Source of the DNA: Thermorudis peleae
Lineage (GTDB): Bacteria; Chloroflexota; Chloroflexia; Thermomicrobiales; Thermomicrobiaceae
Direction: 5' to 3'
NCBI RefSeq assembly: GCF_000744775.1
Contig: NZ_JQMP01000003.1
Location: forward strand, 1,442,564-1,506,563
DNA length: 64,000 bases
The notes under the pieces are model-generated. The model saw only the letters and a program-made list of their open reading frames with translations, had not been told where the DNA came from and did no database searches. A program made the translations under genes and the position numbers. Each line of letters begins with the position of its first letter. Position 1 is the first letter of the stretch. Positions 1 through 8,230 of this stretch are shown here, one piece after another.

Positions 1-40
1 GAAGAGAACGGCGCGTAATCGGCATGTGAAAGGGATGCAG

Positions 41-1882
41 ATGATGCAAGAACCGACAACAGGGCAACGGGTGCCAGGCGGTCGCTCGTATACAACATGT
101 GGCGAGCTCCGTCTTGCCGACGCTGGACGCCGTGTTACGCTCAAAGGCTGGGTACACCGACGGCGCGACCACGGTGGCCTCATCTTTCTCGATTTGCGAG
201 ACCGGTATGGTATTACCCAGGTCGTTGCCAATCCCGAGCACTCGCCTGAGGCCCACGCGGTTGCGGATCGCGTGCGCAGTGAGTATGTGCTCGCTGTCCA
301 TGGACAGGTTGTGCCACGGCCGGAAGGAACGGCCAATCCATCGATGGCCACTGGCGACATTGAAGTGCTCGCCGATGCCATTGAGGTACTCAACCCAGCT
401 AAGCCATTGCCGTTTCCTATTCACGAAGAAGCGCCTGTTGACGAAGCGCTCCGGCTCGAATTTCGCTATCTTGACCTGCGACGTCCGCGGATGCAGCGCA
501 ACATCCTGCTCCGGCATCAGGTGATCCGCTTCATCCGTGAGTACCTCGATGCTCGCGACTTCGTTGAAATCGAAACGCCAATGCTGATTAAGAGCACGCC
601 AGAAGGCGCACGTGACTATGTTGTGCCAAGTCGCATCTTCCCTGGACAGTTCTATGCGCTGCCCCAATCCCCCCAGCAACTCAAGCAGTTGCTGATGGTC
701 GCGGGATTTGACCGGTACTACCAAATCGCGCGCTGCATGCGTGATGAAGATCTCCGTGCTGACCGGCAACCTGAGTTTACGCAGCTTGACTTGGAGATGT
801 CCTTTGTTGACATGGAGGACATCTTGACCCTCATCGAGGGACTCTATACTGAGCTCTTCGAGCGTTTCGCCACCAAGCCGTTGCAGCAGAAGCCGTTCCC
901 GCGCCTAACGTTTGCTGAGGCGATGCTCCGGTATGGCAGTGACAAGCCTGACTTGCGTTTTGGCCTTGAAATCAGCGATGTCAGCGAACTCGTGGCCGAA
1001 AGCCAGTTCAGCGTCTTCCGTAACGCGGTCGCTCAAGGTGGAGTTGTGCGTGGTCTCGCTGCACCCGGTTTTGCCAGCGCCACGCGCAGCCAGCTTGACG
1101 GCTTAACCGAAATCGCACGCAGTTTTGGGGCAAAAGGCTTGGTGTGGCTTGCGTTGCAGCACGAAAACGGCCAACTCAGCGCTCGCTCGCCCGTGGCCAA
1201 GTATCTCAGCCAGACTGAACTTGAGAGTATGGCAGCGCGCTTGGGCGGCAAGCCGGGCGATCTTCTGCTCCTCGTCGCTGACCAGCCAGATGTGGCTGCC
1301 AACGTGCTCGGGCGATTACGCCTCCACCTTGGTCGTGAACTGAAGTTGATTAATGAGCATGTCCATGCCTTTTGCTGGGTAGTCGATCCTCCACTCTTTG
1401 AGTGGAACGATGAAGAAGGCCGTTGGGAGGCAATGCACCATCCCTTCACCGCGCCACGGGATGAAGACGTGCCTTTGCTTGAATCAGCGCCGAACCATGT
1501 TCGCGCCAAAGCTTACGATCTTGTTGCGGATGGCTATGAGCTTGGCACTGGCAGTATTCGGATTCATCAGCGTGATGTCCAGAATGCCATCTTCCGCATT
1601 ATGGGGTACGACCAACCAGAGATTGAGCGACGCTTTGGCCACTTGCTCCGGGCATTTGAGTATGGCGCACCGCCGCATGGGGGCATGGCGCCTGGCATTG
1701 ACCGGACCGTCATGATCTTGGCTGGCGAGGATTCAATCCGCGATGTCATCGCATTTCCCAAGAACCAGCGGGCGCAAGATCTCATGCTTGGTGCACCATC
1801 ACCGCTTGACGATCGTCAACTTCGGGAGTTGCACATTCAGGTCGTCTTGCCTGAAGAAGAACACACGCCGGCGCGCTCGTAA
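41..1882 (+). CDS. aspS: Aspartyl-tRNA synthetase, probably non-discriminating
   Basis: Class II synthetase that charges tRNA-Asp. It has the N-terminal OB-fold anticodon-binding region, the class II motif 2 ([20 protein letters not shown]), the bacterial GAD insertion in the middle, and motif 3 near the C terminus ([12 protein letters not shown]), followed by the FPKNQ tail typical of bacterial AspRS. At 613 residues the length is normal. I place the start at ATG 41 because AAAGGG at 29-34 lies 6 bases upstream; GTG 26 and ATG 35 are in-frame alternatives. Residue His44 (RRDHGG) and Gly96 (RPEGT) match the pair associated with non-discriminating AspRS, which also charges tRNA-Asn with Asp for GatCAB. 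A perfect hairpin lies just downstream. Confidence 0.97.
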   Translation: MMQEPTTGQRVPGGRSYTTCGELRLADAGRRVTLKGWVHRRRDHGGLIFLDLRDRYGITQVVANPEHSPEAHAVADRVRSEYVLAVHGQVVPRPEGTANPSMATGDIEVLADAIEVLNPAKPLPFPIHEEAPVDEALRLEFRYLDLRRPRMQRNILLRHQVIRFIREYLDARDFVEIETPMLIKSTPEGARDYVVPSRIFPGQFYALPQSPQQLKQLLMVAGFDRYYQIARCMRDEDLRADRQPEFTQLDLEMSFVDMEDILTLIEGLYTELFERFATKPLQQKPFPRLTFAEAMLRYGSDKPDLRFGLEISDVSELVAESQFSVFRNAVAQGGVVRGLAAPGFASATRSQLDGLTEIARSFGAKGLVWLALQHENGQLSARSPVAKYLSQTELESMAARLGGKPGDLLLLVADQPDVAANVLGRLRLHLGRELKLINEHVHAFCWVVDPPLFEWNDEEGRWEAMHHPFTAPRDEDVPLLESAPNHVRAKAYDLVADGYELGTGSIRIHQRDVQNAIFRIMGYDQPEIERRFGHLLRAFEYGAPPHGGMAPGIDRTVMILAGEDSIRDVIAFPKNQRAQDLMLGAPSPLDDRQLRELHIQVVLPEEEHTPARS

Positions 1883-1894
1883 GTAGTCGTGCTG

Positions 1895-3685
1895 TTACCG
1901 CGGCGCTGCCTGTTGGGTTTCCACAGGCAGCGCCGCGCCGTCTTCACGTTCCACTGTTTCATAGAGACGCTCTCCCCGGTGTAGTCGCGCGGCAATCCGA
2001 TACGTCTGGACTTGCGAGCGAGCAGTTGGCGCGTGTGCAGCAAGATACCGGGTTGCTGCAAGCAGCATGTGCCAGCTTTCCGGTGTATTGCCGCGTTGCG
2101 CGACTTGGCTGACCGCTGCTTCAACCATCTGAATAGTGTGGAAGTTCCGATCTTCCCGCAGGAGAAGTTGTCCGAGCGTTGCCACGAGCGGTGCAATTGC
2201 GCCGCCTTTTGCTTGATAGCGTGCTACTGTCTCAGCGGCCGCTTGCACCTGCTGCTGGCGGTCAAGCAGCTCAGCAAGCGTTGCAAGCTCTTCGTGCGGA
2301 TCACCTGCCAGAGACGGATAGGACGGGATCCGTACCGCCGGGATATTGAGGAAGCGGTCAAGATAGACACTCATAGCCGCGTCGAAGACCCCGCGAAGCA
2401 ACCAGGGTGACGGGACACGGCGCAGTCCCCGCTCAACGGCATGAGCAAAGCTCAGCGTATGGAGCGCGGTATCCCAGTCGCTAAATTCATTGCTGGTGGG
2501 GAAGTGTGCGATCCGTAGCGCGGCAGCGTAGGTTACCGCTGCGGCAAGTTGGGCGGGTTTGGCACCGTCGCGCAGCGCGTCAAGCAAGGCATCTGCGATC
2601 GCCTGTGGATCATCTCCAAGCAAGACTGGGAGAAGTGTGGCCTCATCACTCCATTGGGTTGCTCGAGTCTGTCCCTGCTCCAAGGCCTGTGGCAGTACAT
2701 CAAACGCCTGCTCCAGGATGCGCACGAGGTCGATGGGACGACGCCACTGGTTATGTTCTTCCATACGATCGCCGTTCACGTAACCCGGCACTAGACTCGG
2801 CAAGATCTCTGGCGCAAGATCCCAGCCCAGGCCATCGAGCGCTTCGAGAGCTTTATTCGTAAAGTCGAGTGGGTGTCCAAGACTAACGTAGCGATGGTCG
2901 GTGATCGCCGCAAAGAGTGTCTCTGCAATGACAGTCGGATCTGCGCCGTTCGTCAGCATGGAAAGCAGGCAACGTTCGGCCCCCTCACGGTCGCGAACGT
3001 CAACGAACTGGCGGAACCAACGTTGATAGAGCGCGTTGTCACGAGCTGGGCCGGGCAGAGGCCGGACCGGTAGGTGCGGAGGCATCTGCTGGGTATCAGC
3101 GGCTACGGCTACGATTCCGTGATACAAGGCTAATGGCCGGTCCTGGGGAGCAAGCCACGGAGCGAGGTTCTGCATACAAATCAGAATTGTTAGCCCAGGC
3201 CCCCAACCAGCCTGACGATACCGCACGCCAAAACGCGCCGCTTCGCAGTAGGCAGTGGATTCCGCTTTATTCTCCGCAAGCGTGAGCGCAGCTTTCGCAA
3301 GGACAAGCGACAGATTGTGTGCGAGTCCGTCCTGTAATCGCTGTAGAGCGTGTTCAACTGGCGAACTGGTTGGCGTCAGGTCAACCCAGACTTCGTTTCC
3401 TCGTATCTCGACTCGATACGTGCGCACGTCACCCGCCCAGAGGTCAAATGTGCCGCCGGTTGCAAGATCGAAGCGTGCGTGGTGCCAGTGGCACGTCAGC
3501 AAGCCGTCACAGACGGTACCACGGTCAAGCGGAAAGCCCATGTGCGGACAACGATTGTCGAGCGCGTAGACATGGTCGTTTTCAGCAATCAACAGGACTG
3601 CGTGGCCATTGAGTGATACGACAAGCTTTCCAGCCGCCTGTACCGCATCAAGCGGGGCAGCGTAGACAAACTGATCCTGTTCCAT
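1895..3685 (-). CDS. Rieske [2Fe-2S] domain protein with large helical C-terminal domain
   Basis: The first 100 or so residues form a Rieske ferredoxin domain: Cys46-X-His48 and Cys65-X2-His68 are the cluster ligands, 16 residues apart, as in soluble Rieske ferredoxins of dioxygenase systems. The remaining roughly 490 residues are mostly helical with many His and Trp residues and match no catalytic family I can name, so the electron acceptor or substrate is unknown. No signal peptide or membrane segment is seen, so it is probably cytoplasmic. AAAGGAGC precedes the ATG at good spacing. It is preceded by a 55-residue peptide gene ending 27 bases upstream, probably in the same transcript. Its 3' end overlaps the aspS hairpin. 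Confidence 0.85.
   Translation of the reverse strand: MEQDQFVYAAPLDAVQAAGKLVVSLNGHAVLLIAENDHVYALDNRCPHMGFPLDRGTVCDGLLTCHWHHARFDLATGGTFDLWAGDVRTYRVEIRGNEVWVDLTPTSSPVEHALQRLQDGLAHNLSLVLAKAALTLAENKAESTAYCEAARFGVRYRQAGWGPGLTILICMQNLAPWLAPQDRPLALYHGIVAVAADTQQMPPHLPVRPLPGPARDNALYQRWFRQFVDVRDREGAERCLLSMLTNGADPTVIAETLFAAITDHRYVSLGHPLDFTNKALEALDGLGWDLAPEILPSLVPGYVNGDRMEEHNQWRRPIDLVRILEQAFDVLPQALEQGQTRATQWSDEATLLPVLLGDDPQAIADALLDALRDGAKPAQLAAAVTYAAALRIAHFPTSNEFSDWDTALHTLSFAHAVERGLRRVPSPWLLRGVFDAAMSVYLDRFLNIPAVRIPSYPSLAGDPHEELATLAELLDRQQQVQAAAETVARYQAKGGAIAPLVATLGQLLLREDRNFHTIQMVEAAVSQVAQRGNTPESWHMLLAATRYLAAHAPTARSQVQTYRIAARLHRGERLYETVEREDGAALPVETQQAAPR
1900..1936. terminator. Perfect 14-bp hairpin between convergent aspS and Rieske genes
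   Basis: The left arm 1900-1913 and right arm 1923-1936 are exact reverse complements with a 9-base loop. The hairpin begins 18 bases after the aspS stop and lies inside the last codons of the converging Rieske gene, so it doubles as coding sequence. There is no clear T-run on either side, so the terminator role is inferred from position and stem strength. Confidence 0.6.
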
Positions 3686-3712
3686 TGCTTCTGCTCCTTT
3701 GAAGCTATGCTG

Positions 3713-3880
3713 CTAACGCCAGGTGCGTTGTAGACTGCGCCGGATAGCGCGGCGAACCCACCGCCGTTCCACTTGTCGCGTCCGCCCGCGACTGAGGTCG
3801 TAGAGGTCAAGGATGCGACTTGCTGGCCGCCGTGCTGAGCGTGGGAGTAGCGCAAAGAAGAACCACCGCCACCACCGCAT
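3713..3880 (-). CDS. Small basic Trp/Arg-rich protein, 55 residues
   Basis: A 55-residue reading frame starts at ATG 3880 with a strong ribosome site (GAGAGGAG, 7 bases before the ATG) and ends 27 bases before the Rieske gene on the same strand. It begins with Trp-rich hydrophobic residues (MRWWRWFFFALLP) and continues as a strongly basic stretch with many Arg. I do not recognise a family. The ribosome site and the operon-like spacing argue that it is real; the short length argues for caution. It could be a membrane-associated peptide or an RNA- or partner-binding accessory of the Rieske protein. Confidence 0.5.
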   Translation of the reverse strand: MRWWRWFFFALLPRSARRPASRILDLYDLSRGRTRQVERRWVRRAIRRSLQRTWR

Positions 3881-4012
3881 GGTTCGACTCCTCTCGGCCT
3901 GAGGTAAGTGTGGGAGGAAGTTGGCGAGGCGTCAAGAGGAAAATTGGGTGAGAGCATTAACAAAAGACCCGGCGCGATGGCCGGGGGATGTTCGCGTGGC
4001 TGGGGCTATCAG

Positions 4013-4085
4013 TGCCGAGGGGCGGGATCGAACCGCCGACACCGTGATTTTCAGTCACGTGCTCTACCAACTGAGCTACCTCGGC
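4013..4085 (-). tRNA. tRNA-Phe (GAA)
   Basis: Cloverleaf on the minus strand: acceptor GCCGAGG pairs with CCTCGGC plus discriminator A. The anticodon loop is CTGAAAA (anticodon GAA) on a 5-bp stem, and the T-arm is GGCGG-TTCGATC-CCGCC. The CCA end is not encoded. It is the last of three tRNA genes in a row. Confidence 0.97.
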
Positions 4086-4108
4086 AAACGCCTGAATTCC
4101 CGGCGTCG

Positions 4109-4181
4109 TGGGCGATAGAGGACTCGAACCTCTGACTTCCACGGTGTAAACGTGGCGCTCTACCAGCTGAGCTAATCGCCC
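4109..4181 (-). tRNA. tRNA-Val (TAC)
   Basis: Minus-strand cloverleaf with acceptor GGGCGAT, anticodon stem CCACG/CGTGG, loop TTTACAC (anticodon TAC), and a T-arm with TTCGAGT. It lies 23 bases upstream of tRNA-Phe, probably in the same transcript. Confidence 0.97.
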
Positions 4182-4190
4182 ATGCCATGG

Positions 4191-4274
4191 TGCCGAGGAA
4201 GGGATTTGAACCCCCACGCCCTTTCGGGCACTACCCCCTCAAGGTAGCGCGTCTGCCTATTCCGCCACCTCGGC
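4191..4274 (-). tRNA. tRNA-Leu (GAG)
   Basis: Minus-strand class II tRNA of 84 bases: acceptor GCCGAGG/CCTCGGC, anticodon stem CTACC/GGTAG, loop TTGAGGG (anticodon GAG), and a long variable arm with a GCCC-GAAA-GGGC hairpin. It is first in the Leu-Val-Phe tRNA run. Confidence 0.97.
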
Positions 4275-4491
4275 ATCGCGCTGCCAGCCTCGGCAGCAAC
4301 GAAAAGTATAGACGCGTCTGCCTGTTCCTGTCAAGCGCGTTGCGTTCGCCCCAAGCTGCCTGCCCGCGTGATTCGCGGGAAACCCTCGTGCGCTTCTTGG
4401 AAGAAGGGTACTACGAGGACTGAAGGCACACTGGCGTACTTACTGGGGTGCGGCGCTCCCGCGCACTGAAACCAGTATCTCGTAAACCACG

Positions 4492-4764
4492 TTGCTGCTT
4501 GAGGTTGTTGCCTGGCTTATCGACACTGGCCGCCTGACAGAACAGCACTGTCCGGTGACCGTTACTGATAAACCCAATGGCCGTTATATTGCCCACACTG
4601 TTCCTCTCCATGGTTCTGGGAAGCCGTTTCTCGCGCAACCCCAGGTGCGTCAGCGCATGTGGGTTGAGACGCATCTTAACTCGCTTGATCTCTACCGCAA
4701 TGCGTGCACTATCCTCGAGCGATGTGGCGTGTCACCTGCCCGCGTACAGGTGCGCTTTGGATAG
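4492..4764 (+). CDS. Hypothetical protein, 90 residues
   Basis: A TTG-initiated frame between the tRNA cluster and the DUF2090 gene. Its composition and codon use look coding, especially the C-terminal half with an amphipathic run ending in VQVRFG. No ATG or GTG is available upstream because an in-frame TAA sits at 4483-4485, and no ribosome site is obvious. It could be a truncated remnant. I recognise no family. Confidence 0.35.
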   Translation: MLLEVVAWLIDTGRLTEQHCPVTVTDKPNGRYIAHTVPLHGSGKPFLAQPQVRQRMWVETHLNSLDLYRNACTILERCGVSPARVQVRFG

Positions 4765-4859
4765 TCAGGCAACTGCCGAGGAAGAGGCATAGACCGGCAC
4801 TGAGCCTGCACCAGGCACAGGATCACCAGACGCACGGTTGGATCTCTCCAGCGATACAC

Positions 4860-4885
4860 GGGGCAAGGGTACCGCTCCTTGCCCC
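4860..4885. terminator. Hairpin downstream of the DUF2090 gene
   Basis: GGGGCAAGG at 4860-4868 pairs perfectly with CCTTGCCCC at 4877-4885 around an 8-base loop. It lies about 30 bases beyond the stop of the minus-strand gene. A T-run is lacking on the minus strand, so termination is inferred from stem and position. Confidence 0.5.
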
Positions 4886-4914
4886 GTACACGTTGTCTAT
4901 TTAATCGCAGGCAA

Positions 4915-5838
4915 CTAGCGAGCAGCGGCAGCCGCGGCTTCAACGAAGAGATCGATTGCGCGCCGGTAATTCGCTGCAATCTGCTCAGCAGCCGCTTCAG
5001 CGCTGAGGTTGCCATTCAAATAACCGCGCACGCCATCCCACCACAACGTTCGTCCAATCGCAAACCCGATATAGCCTGGGACACCAGCCCCTTGTCGCAG
5101 CCAGTGATCAACTCGGTCCGGGTCAGCGCCACGGCCGAGAACGACGCAGCCCACATGGTCGCGCCCACCTTGGCGCACTTGCGCTGCCATCCGCTCACAG
5201 TCTTCGCGCCGGTCAAGCCCTTCGATCTTCCAGATATCCGGCTCAACCCCGGCTTCCTGAAACTCGGCGATCGCTTGAACCGTCAAACTTGGGCGAACAT
5301 CCCGATCATATCGCTCCGTATCCCCACCGACTGATTCAAGTTGCGCCTTCGTCGCTGGCACCAGCAATTCCAGGAGAAACTTCCGGTCACGTTCATGCAG
5401 CCAATCCGAGAGCCGCTTTAAGCGCTCAAGCTGAATGCGCTTGGTTTCGGGATCATCGTCCGGGTTATAGCGGACCAGTGCCTTGGTAAATGTCGGATTA
5501 AAGTCTTCAATATGCTTCGCAAAATCTTCGCCATATTCAAAGTCAAAGACTTTCTGTCCACTCTTTTCAACCGGCATCGCAAACAGATAGCCTTGCGCGC
5601 GGGCATCCCGGGCAACATCGGCACCATACTGCTCGTCAACGAGGATGCCAGCGGCGTCACGGGGAGCGCCGTTGCGAATCGCATGCTGAAATCCTTCGTA
5701 AATGACGCGTTTGGCAGCGCGAACGCGCTCTGGCACCTCGTCCGGTGCAACACCAGCCTTTTGGGCCATCTCTTCAAATGAACTTCGGTGATCAAACGCC
5801 AGAATGTAGAGCGGTCGATCGTATCCGAGTGTTCCCAT
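4915..5838 (-). CDS. Stand-alone DUF2090 protein, IolC C-terminal-domain/aldolase-like
   Basis: About 307 residues forming one DUF2090 domain, which in many bacteria is fused behind the IolC kinase and is thought to cleave 2-deoxy-5-keto-D-gluconate 6-phosphate in inositol breakdown. Visible hallmarks are the N-terminal YILAFDHRSSF and internal LLELLVPATKAQ, DIWKIEG and GFAIGRTLWWDG blocks, consistent with a TIM-barrel aldolase with Lys in the WKIEG strand. I choose ATG 5838 because GGAG lies 8 bases upstream (AAAGGAGC); an in-frame start at 5856 would have none. It stands alone between tRNA genes, far from the iol operon at 40-51 kb, which has no aldolase. The C terminus is Ala-rich. Substrate is inferred from the family. 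Confidence 0.8.
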   Translation of the reverse strand: MGTLGYDRPLYILAFDHRSSFEEMAQKAGVAPDEVPERVRAAKRVIYEGFQHAIRNGAPRDAAGILVDEQYGADVARDARAQGYLFAMPVEKSGQKVFDFEYGEDFAKHIEDFNPTFTKALVRYNPDDDPETKRIQLERLKRLSDWLHERDRKFLLELLVPATKAQLESVGGDTERYDRDVRPSLTVQAIAEFQEAGVEPDIWKIEGLDRREDCERMAAQVRQGGRDHVGCVVLGRGADPDRVDHWLRQGAGVPGYIGFAIGRTLWWDGVRGYLNGNLSAEAAAEQIAANYRRAIDLFVEAAAAAAR

Positions 5839-5856
5839 TACCGATGCTCCTTTCAC

Positions 5857-6190
5857 TCCAACCCCTATGAGGGGTTGTACCCGATAGTGCGCACGCTGAC
5901 AAGCCTTTTACCTATGGCAGGCGTTGTGCAGCGATCATACCAAGACTGCAAGACCAACACCCTTCGCTGTTACGTACTCCTCTCCTTGAGCAGCCTGCAA
6001 TCTCTCTGTTCACGCTGCTTTTTCTGCGAGATTGGATGGTGGTGCCCCTTAGCTAGCGGGAACGTCGTGTCGGCAAGGCTGTTGCATCATAACATGTCGC
6101 GCACCGACCGAGTATGAATGCCGACACCGATCAGTGTGATGCAGCCGTTGACAGCGTGGCCAAATACGCAGTATTATTGCAGGCGGATAT
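5857..6190. other. Intergenic stretch, no gene supported
   Basis: About 330 bases between the divergent DUF2090 gene and tRNA-Gln. It should hold the promoters of both, but I see no convincing -35/-10 pair, repeat or coding frame. Confidence 0.4.
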
Positions 6191-6261
6191 TGGGGAGTCG
6201 TCTAACGGTAGGACGGCTGACTCTGGATCAGCAAGTTGGGGTTCGAATCCCTGCTCCCCAG
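6191..6261 (+). tRNA. tRNA-Gln (CTG)
   Basis: Acceptor TGGGGAG/CTCCCCA with discriminator G, as usual for tRNA-Gln. The anticodon stem is GCTGA/TCAGC with loop CTCTGGA (anticodon CTG), and the T-arm contains TTCGAAT. A terminator follows 6 bases later. Confidence 0.97.
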
Positions 6262-6267
6262 CTTCAG

Positions 6268-6302
6268 GCACAAGGCGGCTGACAAGCTGCCTTGTGCTTT
6301 TT
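6268..6302 (+). terminator. Rho-independent terminator of tRNA-Gln
   Basis: GCACAAGGCGGC pairs with GCTGCCTTGTGC (one G-T pair) around TGACAA, followed by TTTTT. This is a classical intrinsic terminator. Confidence 0.9.
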
Positions 6303-6410
6303 GCTCACCAGCTCATTTCACTGGAACCCTATCCCAATCTGCCCAAGCGTAAGCACATCAGCATGGCGGATATGGGTTCGCTATACTCAAGCTAGCACGA
6401 ATCTGGTGAG

Positions 6411-7799
6411 ATGGAGGGAACGTTGATTGAGACACGGATGGCAACCGAGCGTGCCTTCCTCATTGGTGTTGACTGGGAACGGGATGGCTGGGATATTGAG
6501 TCGTCGATGGCAGAGCTTGCCCAGCTCGCGCGCTCGGCTGGCCTTGACGTCGTTGGTATGCTCACCCAACGGCTGCCCCATCCGCACCAAAGCCACTATC
6601 TTGGCGCAGGCAAACTCGAAGAACTGAAGGCACGTCAGGCAATCACGCCGTACGATGTGGTCCTCGTCAATGACGAGCTGAGTCCAGCGCAACTCCGAAC
6701 ACTCGAGGACGAACTTGGGGTCAAGGTCATTGACCGGACTGCACTGATTCTTGACATCTTCGCCCGGCGTGCCCAGACGCGCGAAGGTCGACTCCAGGTT
6801 GAATTAGCCCAGCTGGAGTATCGGCTCCCGCGCCTGACGCGAATGTGGACACACCTGTCGCGACAGGCTGTTGGTGGCGTCGGCTTGCGGGGACCTGGTG
6901 AGACGCAGCTTGAGATCGACCGGCGCCGGGCACGACAACGGATCACACAACTTCGACGGGAAATCGCCGAAGTACGTGCCCATCGTGAGCGCTATCGCCA
7001 GCGCCGCCGGCAGAACCAGATGCCCGTTATCGCGTTGGTCGGCTACACCAACGCTGGAAAGTCAACGTTGCTCAATGCCCTTGCCGGCAGTGACGTCTAC
7101 GTTGCAGACAAACTGTTTGCAACCCTGGATCCGACAACGCGGCGCGTGACATTGCCAAGCGGCCGCGTCGTGCTCCTGACCGATACTGTTGGTTTTATTC
7201 ATCGACTGCCGACGATGCTCGTTGCAGCATTTCGCGCAACGCTCGAAGAAATTCTAGAAGCTCGTGTCCTCGTCCACGTTGTCGATATCACCCATCCACG
7301 GGCAGCTGAGCAGGCGGCAACGGTCCGCCAAGTGCTTGCCGAACTCGGCGCTGCGCACTATCCAACGTTGACGGTCCTGAACAAGATTGATGGTATCGAG
7401 CCGAACCTCTCTCCCGAAGAGCTTGTCCGCGAATTTGACCTTGATGGCGATGTTGTGCCAGTCTCGGCCCTCAAAGGCACTGGACTTCCCTTGCTTCTCG
7501 AACGGCTCGAAGCCAAGCTGATGGAGGCTGAGCGTGTTCGCGAGGTAACCCTTGTCCTACCGTATGACCAAGTGCGCATGCTGCACCTCTTCCATGAACG
7601 AGGGCATGTCGAGGATGTCAGTTACCTCCCGTACGGGGTGCGCGTCCGGGGCCGTTTCCCCGCTTATCTTTTGGCATCCCTCATCCCCCAACTGCATCCA
7701 GTAGTCGAGCGTGAGGGGCAACGACGACCAATTGAGCGCATGAACCGGTACGAAAGTCACATTCCCTCGCCACAGCCTTTCCCCAAGCACTCCGTATAA
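6411..7799 (+). CDS. hflX: GTPase HflX
   Basis: Ribosome-associated GTPase that splits stalled or stressed 70S ribosomes. Domains in order: N-terminal HflX domain with the GAGK(L) block (YLGAGKLEELK), the GPGETQLEIDRR linker typical of HflX, an Arg-rich coiled coil, then the G domain with Walker A GYTNAGKST, DTVGF and NKID. At about 460 residues it is normal. The start is uncertain: ATG 6411 has no spaced ribosome site, whereas TTG 6423 has GGAGGG 4 bases upstream and may be the true start. Its stop overlaps the ATG of the following Roadblock gene by one base. Confidence 0.95.
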   Translation: MEGTLIETRMATERAFLIGVDWERDGWDIESSMAELAQLARSAGLDVVGMLTQRLPHPHQSHYLGAGKLEELKARQAITPYDVVLVNDELSPAQLRTLEDELGVKVIDRTALILDIFARRAQTREGRLQVELAQLEYRLPRLTRMWTHLSRQAVGGVGLRGPGETQLEIDRRRARQRITQLRREIAEVRAHRERYRQRRRQNQMPVIALVGYTNAGKSTLLNALAGSDVYVADKLFATLDPTTRRVTLPSGRVVLLTDTVGFIHRLPTMLVAAFRATLEEILEARVLVHVVDITHPRAAEQAATVRQVLAELGAAHYPTLTVLNKIDGIEPNLSPEELVREFDLDGDVVPVSALKGTGLPLLLERLEAKLMEAERVREVTLVLPYDQVRMLHLFHERGHVEDVSYLPYGVRVRGRFPAYLLASLIPQLHPVVEREGQRRPIERMNRYESHIPSPQPFPKHSV

Positions 7800-8200
7800 T
7801 GGCCAATGTCGAGGGTGTCTTGGTGACGGAAGGGGGAGGCGTGGCAGTCGGGGAAGTGCTGCAGCAACTCCGTGCTGAATATGGCTGCGATCTTGCAGCC
7901 CTCGTTGGTGTTGATGGATTGCTTATCGAAGCGGCGACTGCTGAAGGTCTTGATGCGGAGTCGGTTGCCGCAAATGCAGTGAGTGGCTTACTGATGATGG
8001 AAGCGCTTGGGCGCGAACTCCAGGAAACGGCAGCCCGGCAGGCCCTCATTGAGTTCGCCGACCACGTCGTGCTTGTTGCCCCACTGGGGGGTGATGTTGC
8101 GCTTGTCCTCGTTGCCTCAGGCGAGTCTAACCTTGGACGACTTCGACTTGCAGTACGGCGGATTCGTCCGCGTCTTGAAGCCGAAGTTGCCGCGCTGTAA
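7799..8200 (+). CDS. Roadblock/LC7 domain protein (first copy)
   Basis: 133 residues with the alternating helix-strand pattern of the Roadblock/LC7 fold (CDLAALVGVDGLLIEA; VALVLVASGESNLGRLRLAV near the end). Such proteins (MglB type) bind and regulate small Ras-like GTPases of the MglA family. The start codon overlaps the hflX stop (TAATG), so the two are co-translated. A second Roadblock gene and an MglA-like gene follow after purM; which one partners the GTPase cannot be told from sequence. Confidence 0.85.
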   Translation: MANVEGVLVTEGGGVAVGEVLQQLRAEYGCDLAALVGVDGLLIEAATAEGLDAESVAANAVSGLLMMEALGRELQETAARQALIEFADHVVLVAPLGGDVALVLVASGESNLGRLRLAVRRIRPRLEAEVAAL

Positions 8201-8230
8201 TCGCTCAACCGGTGCATGTATGGAGAAGGA

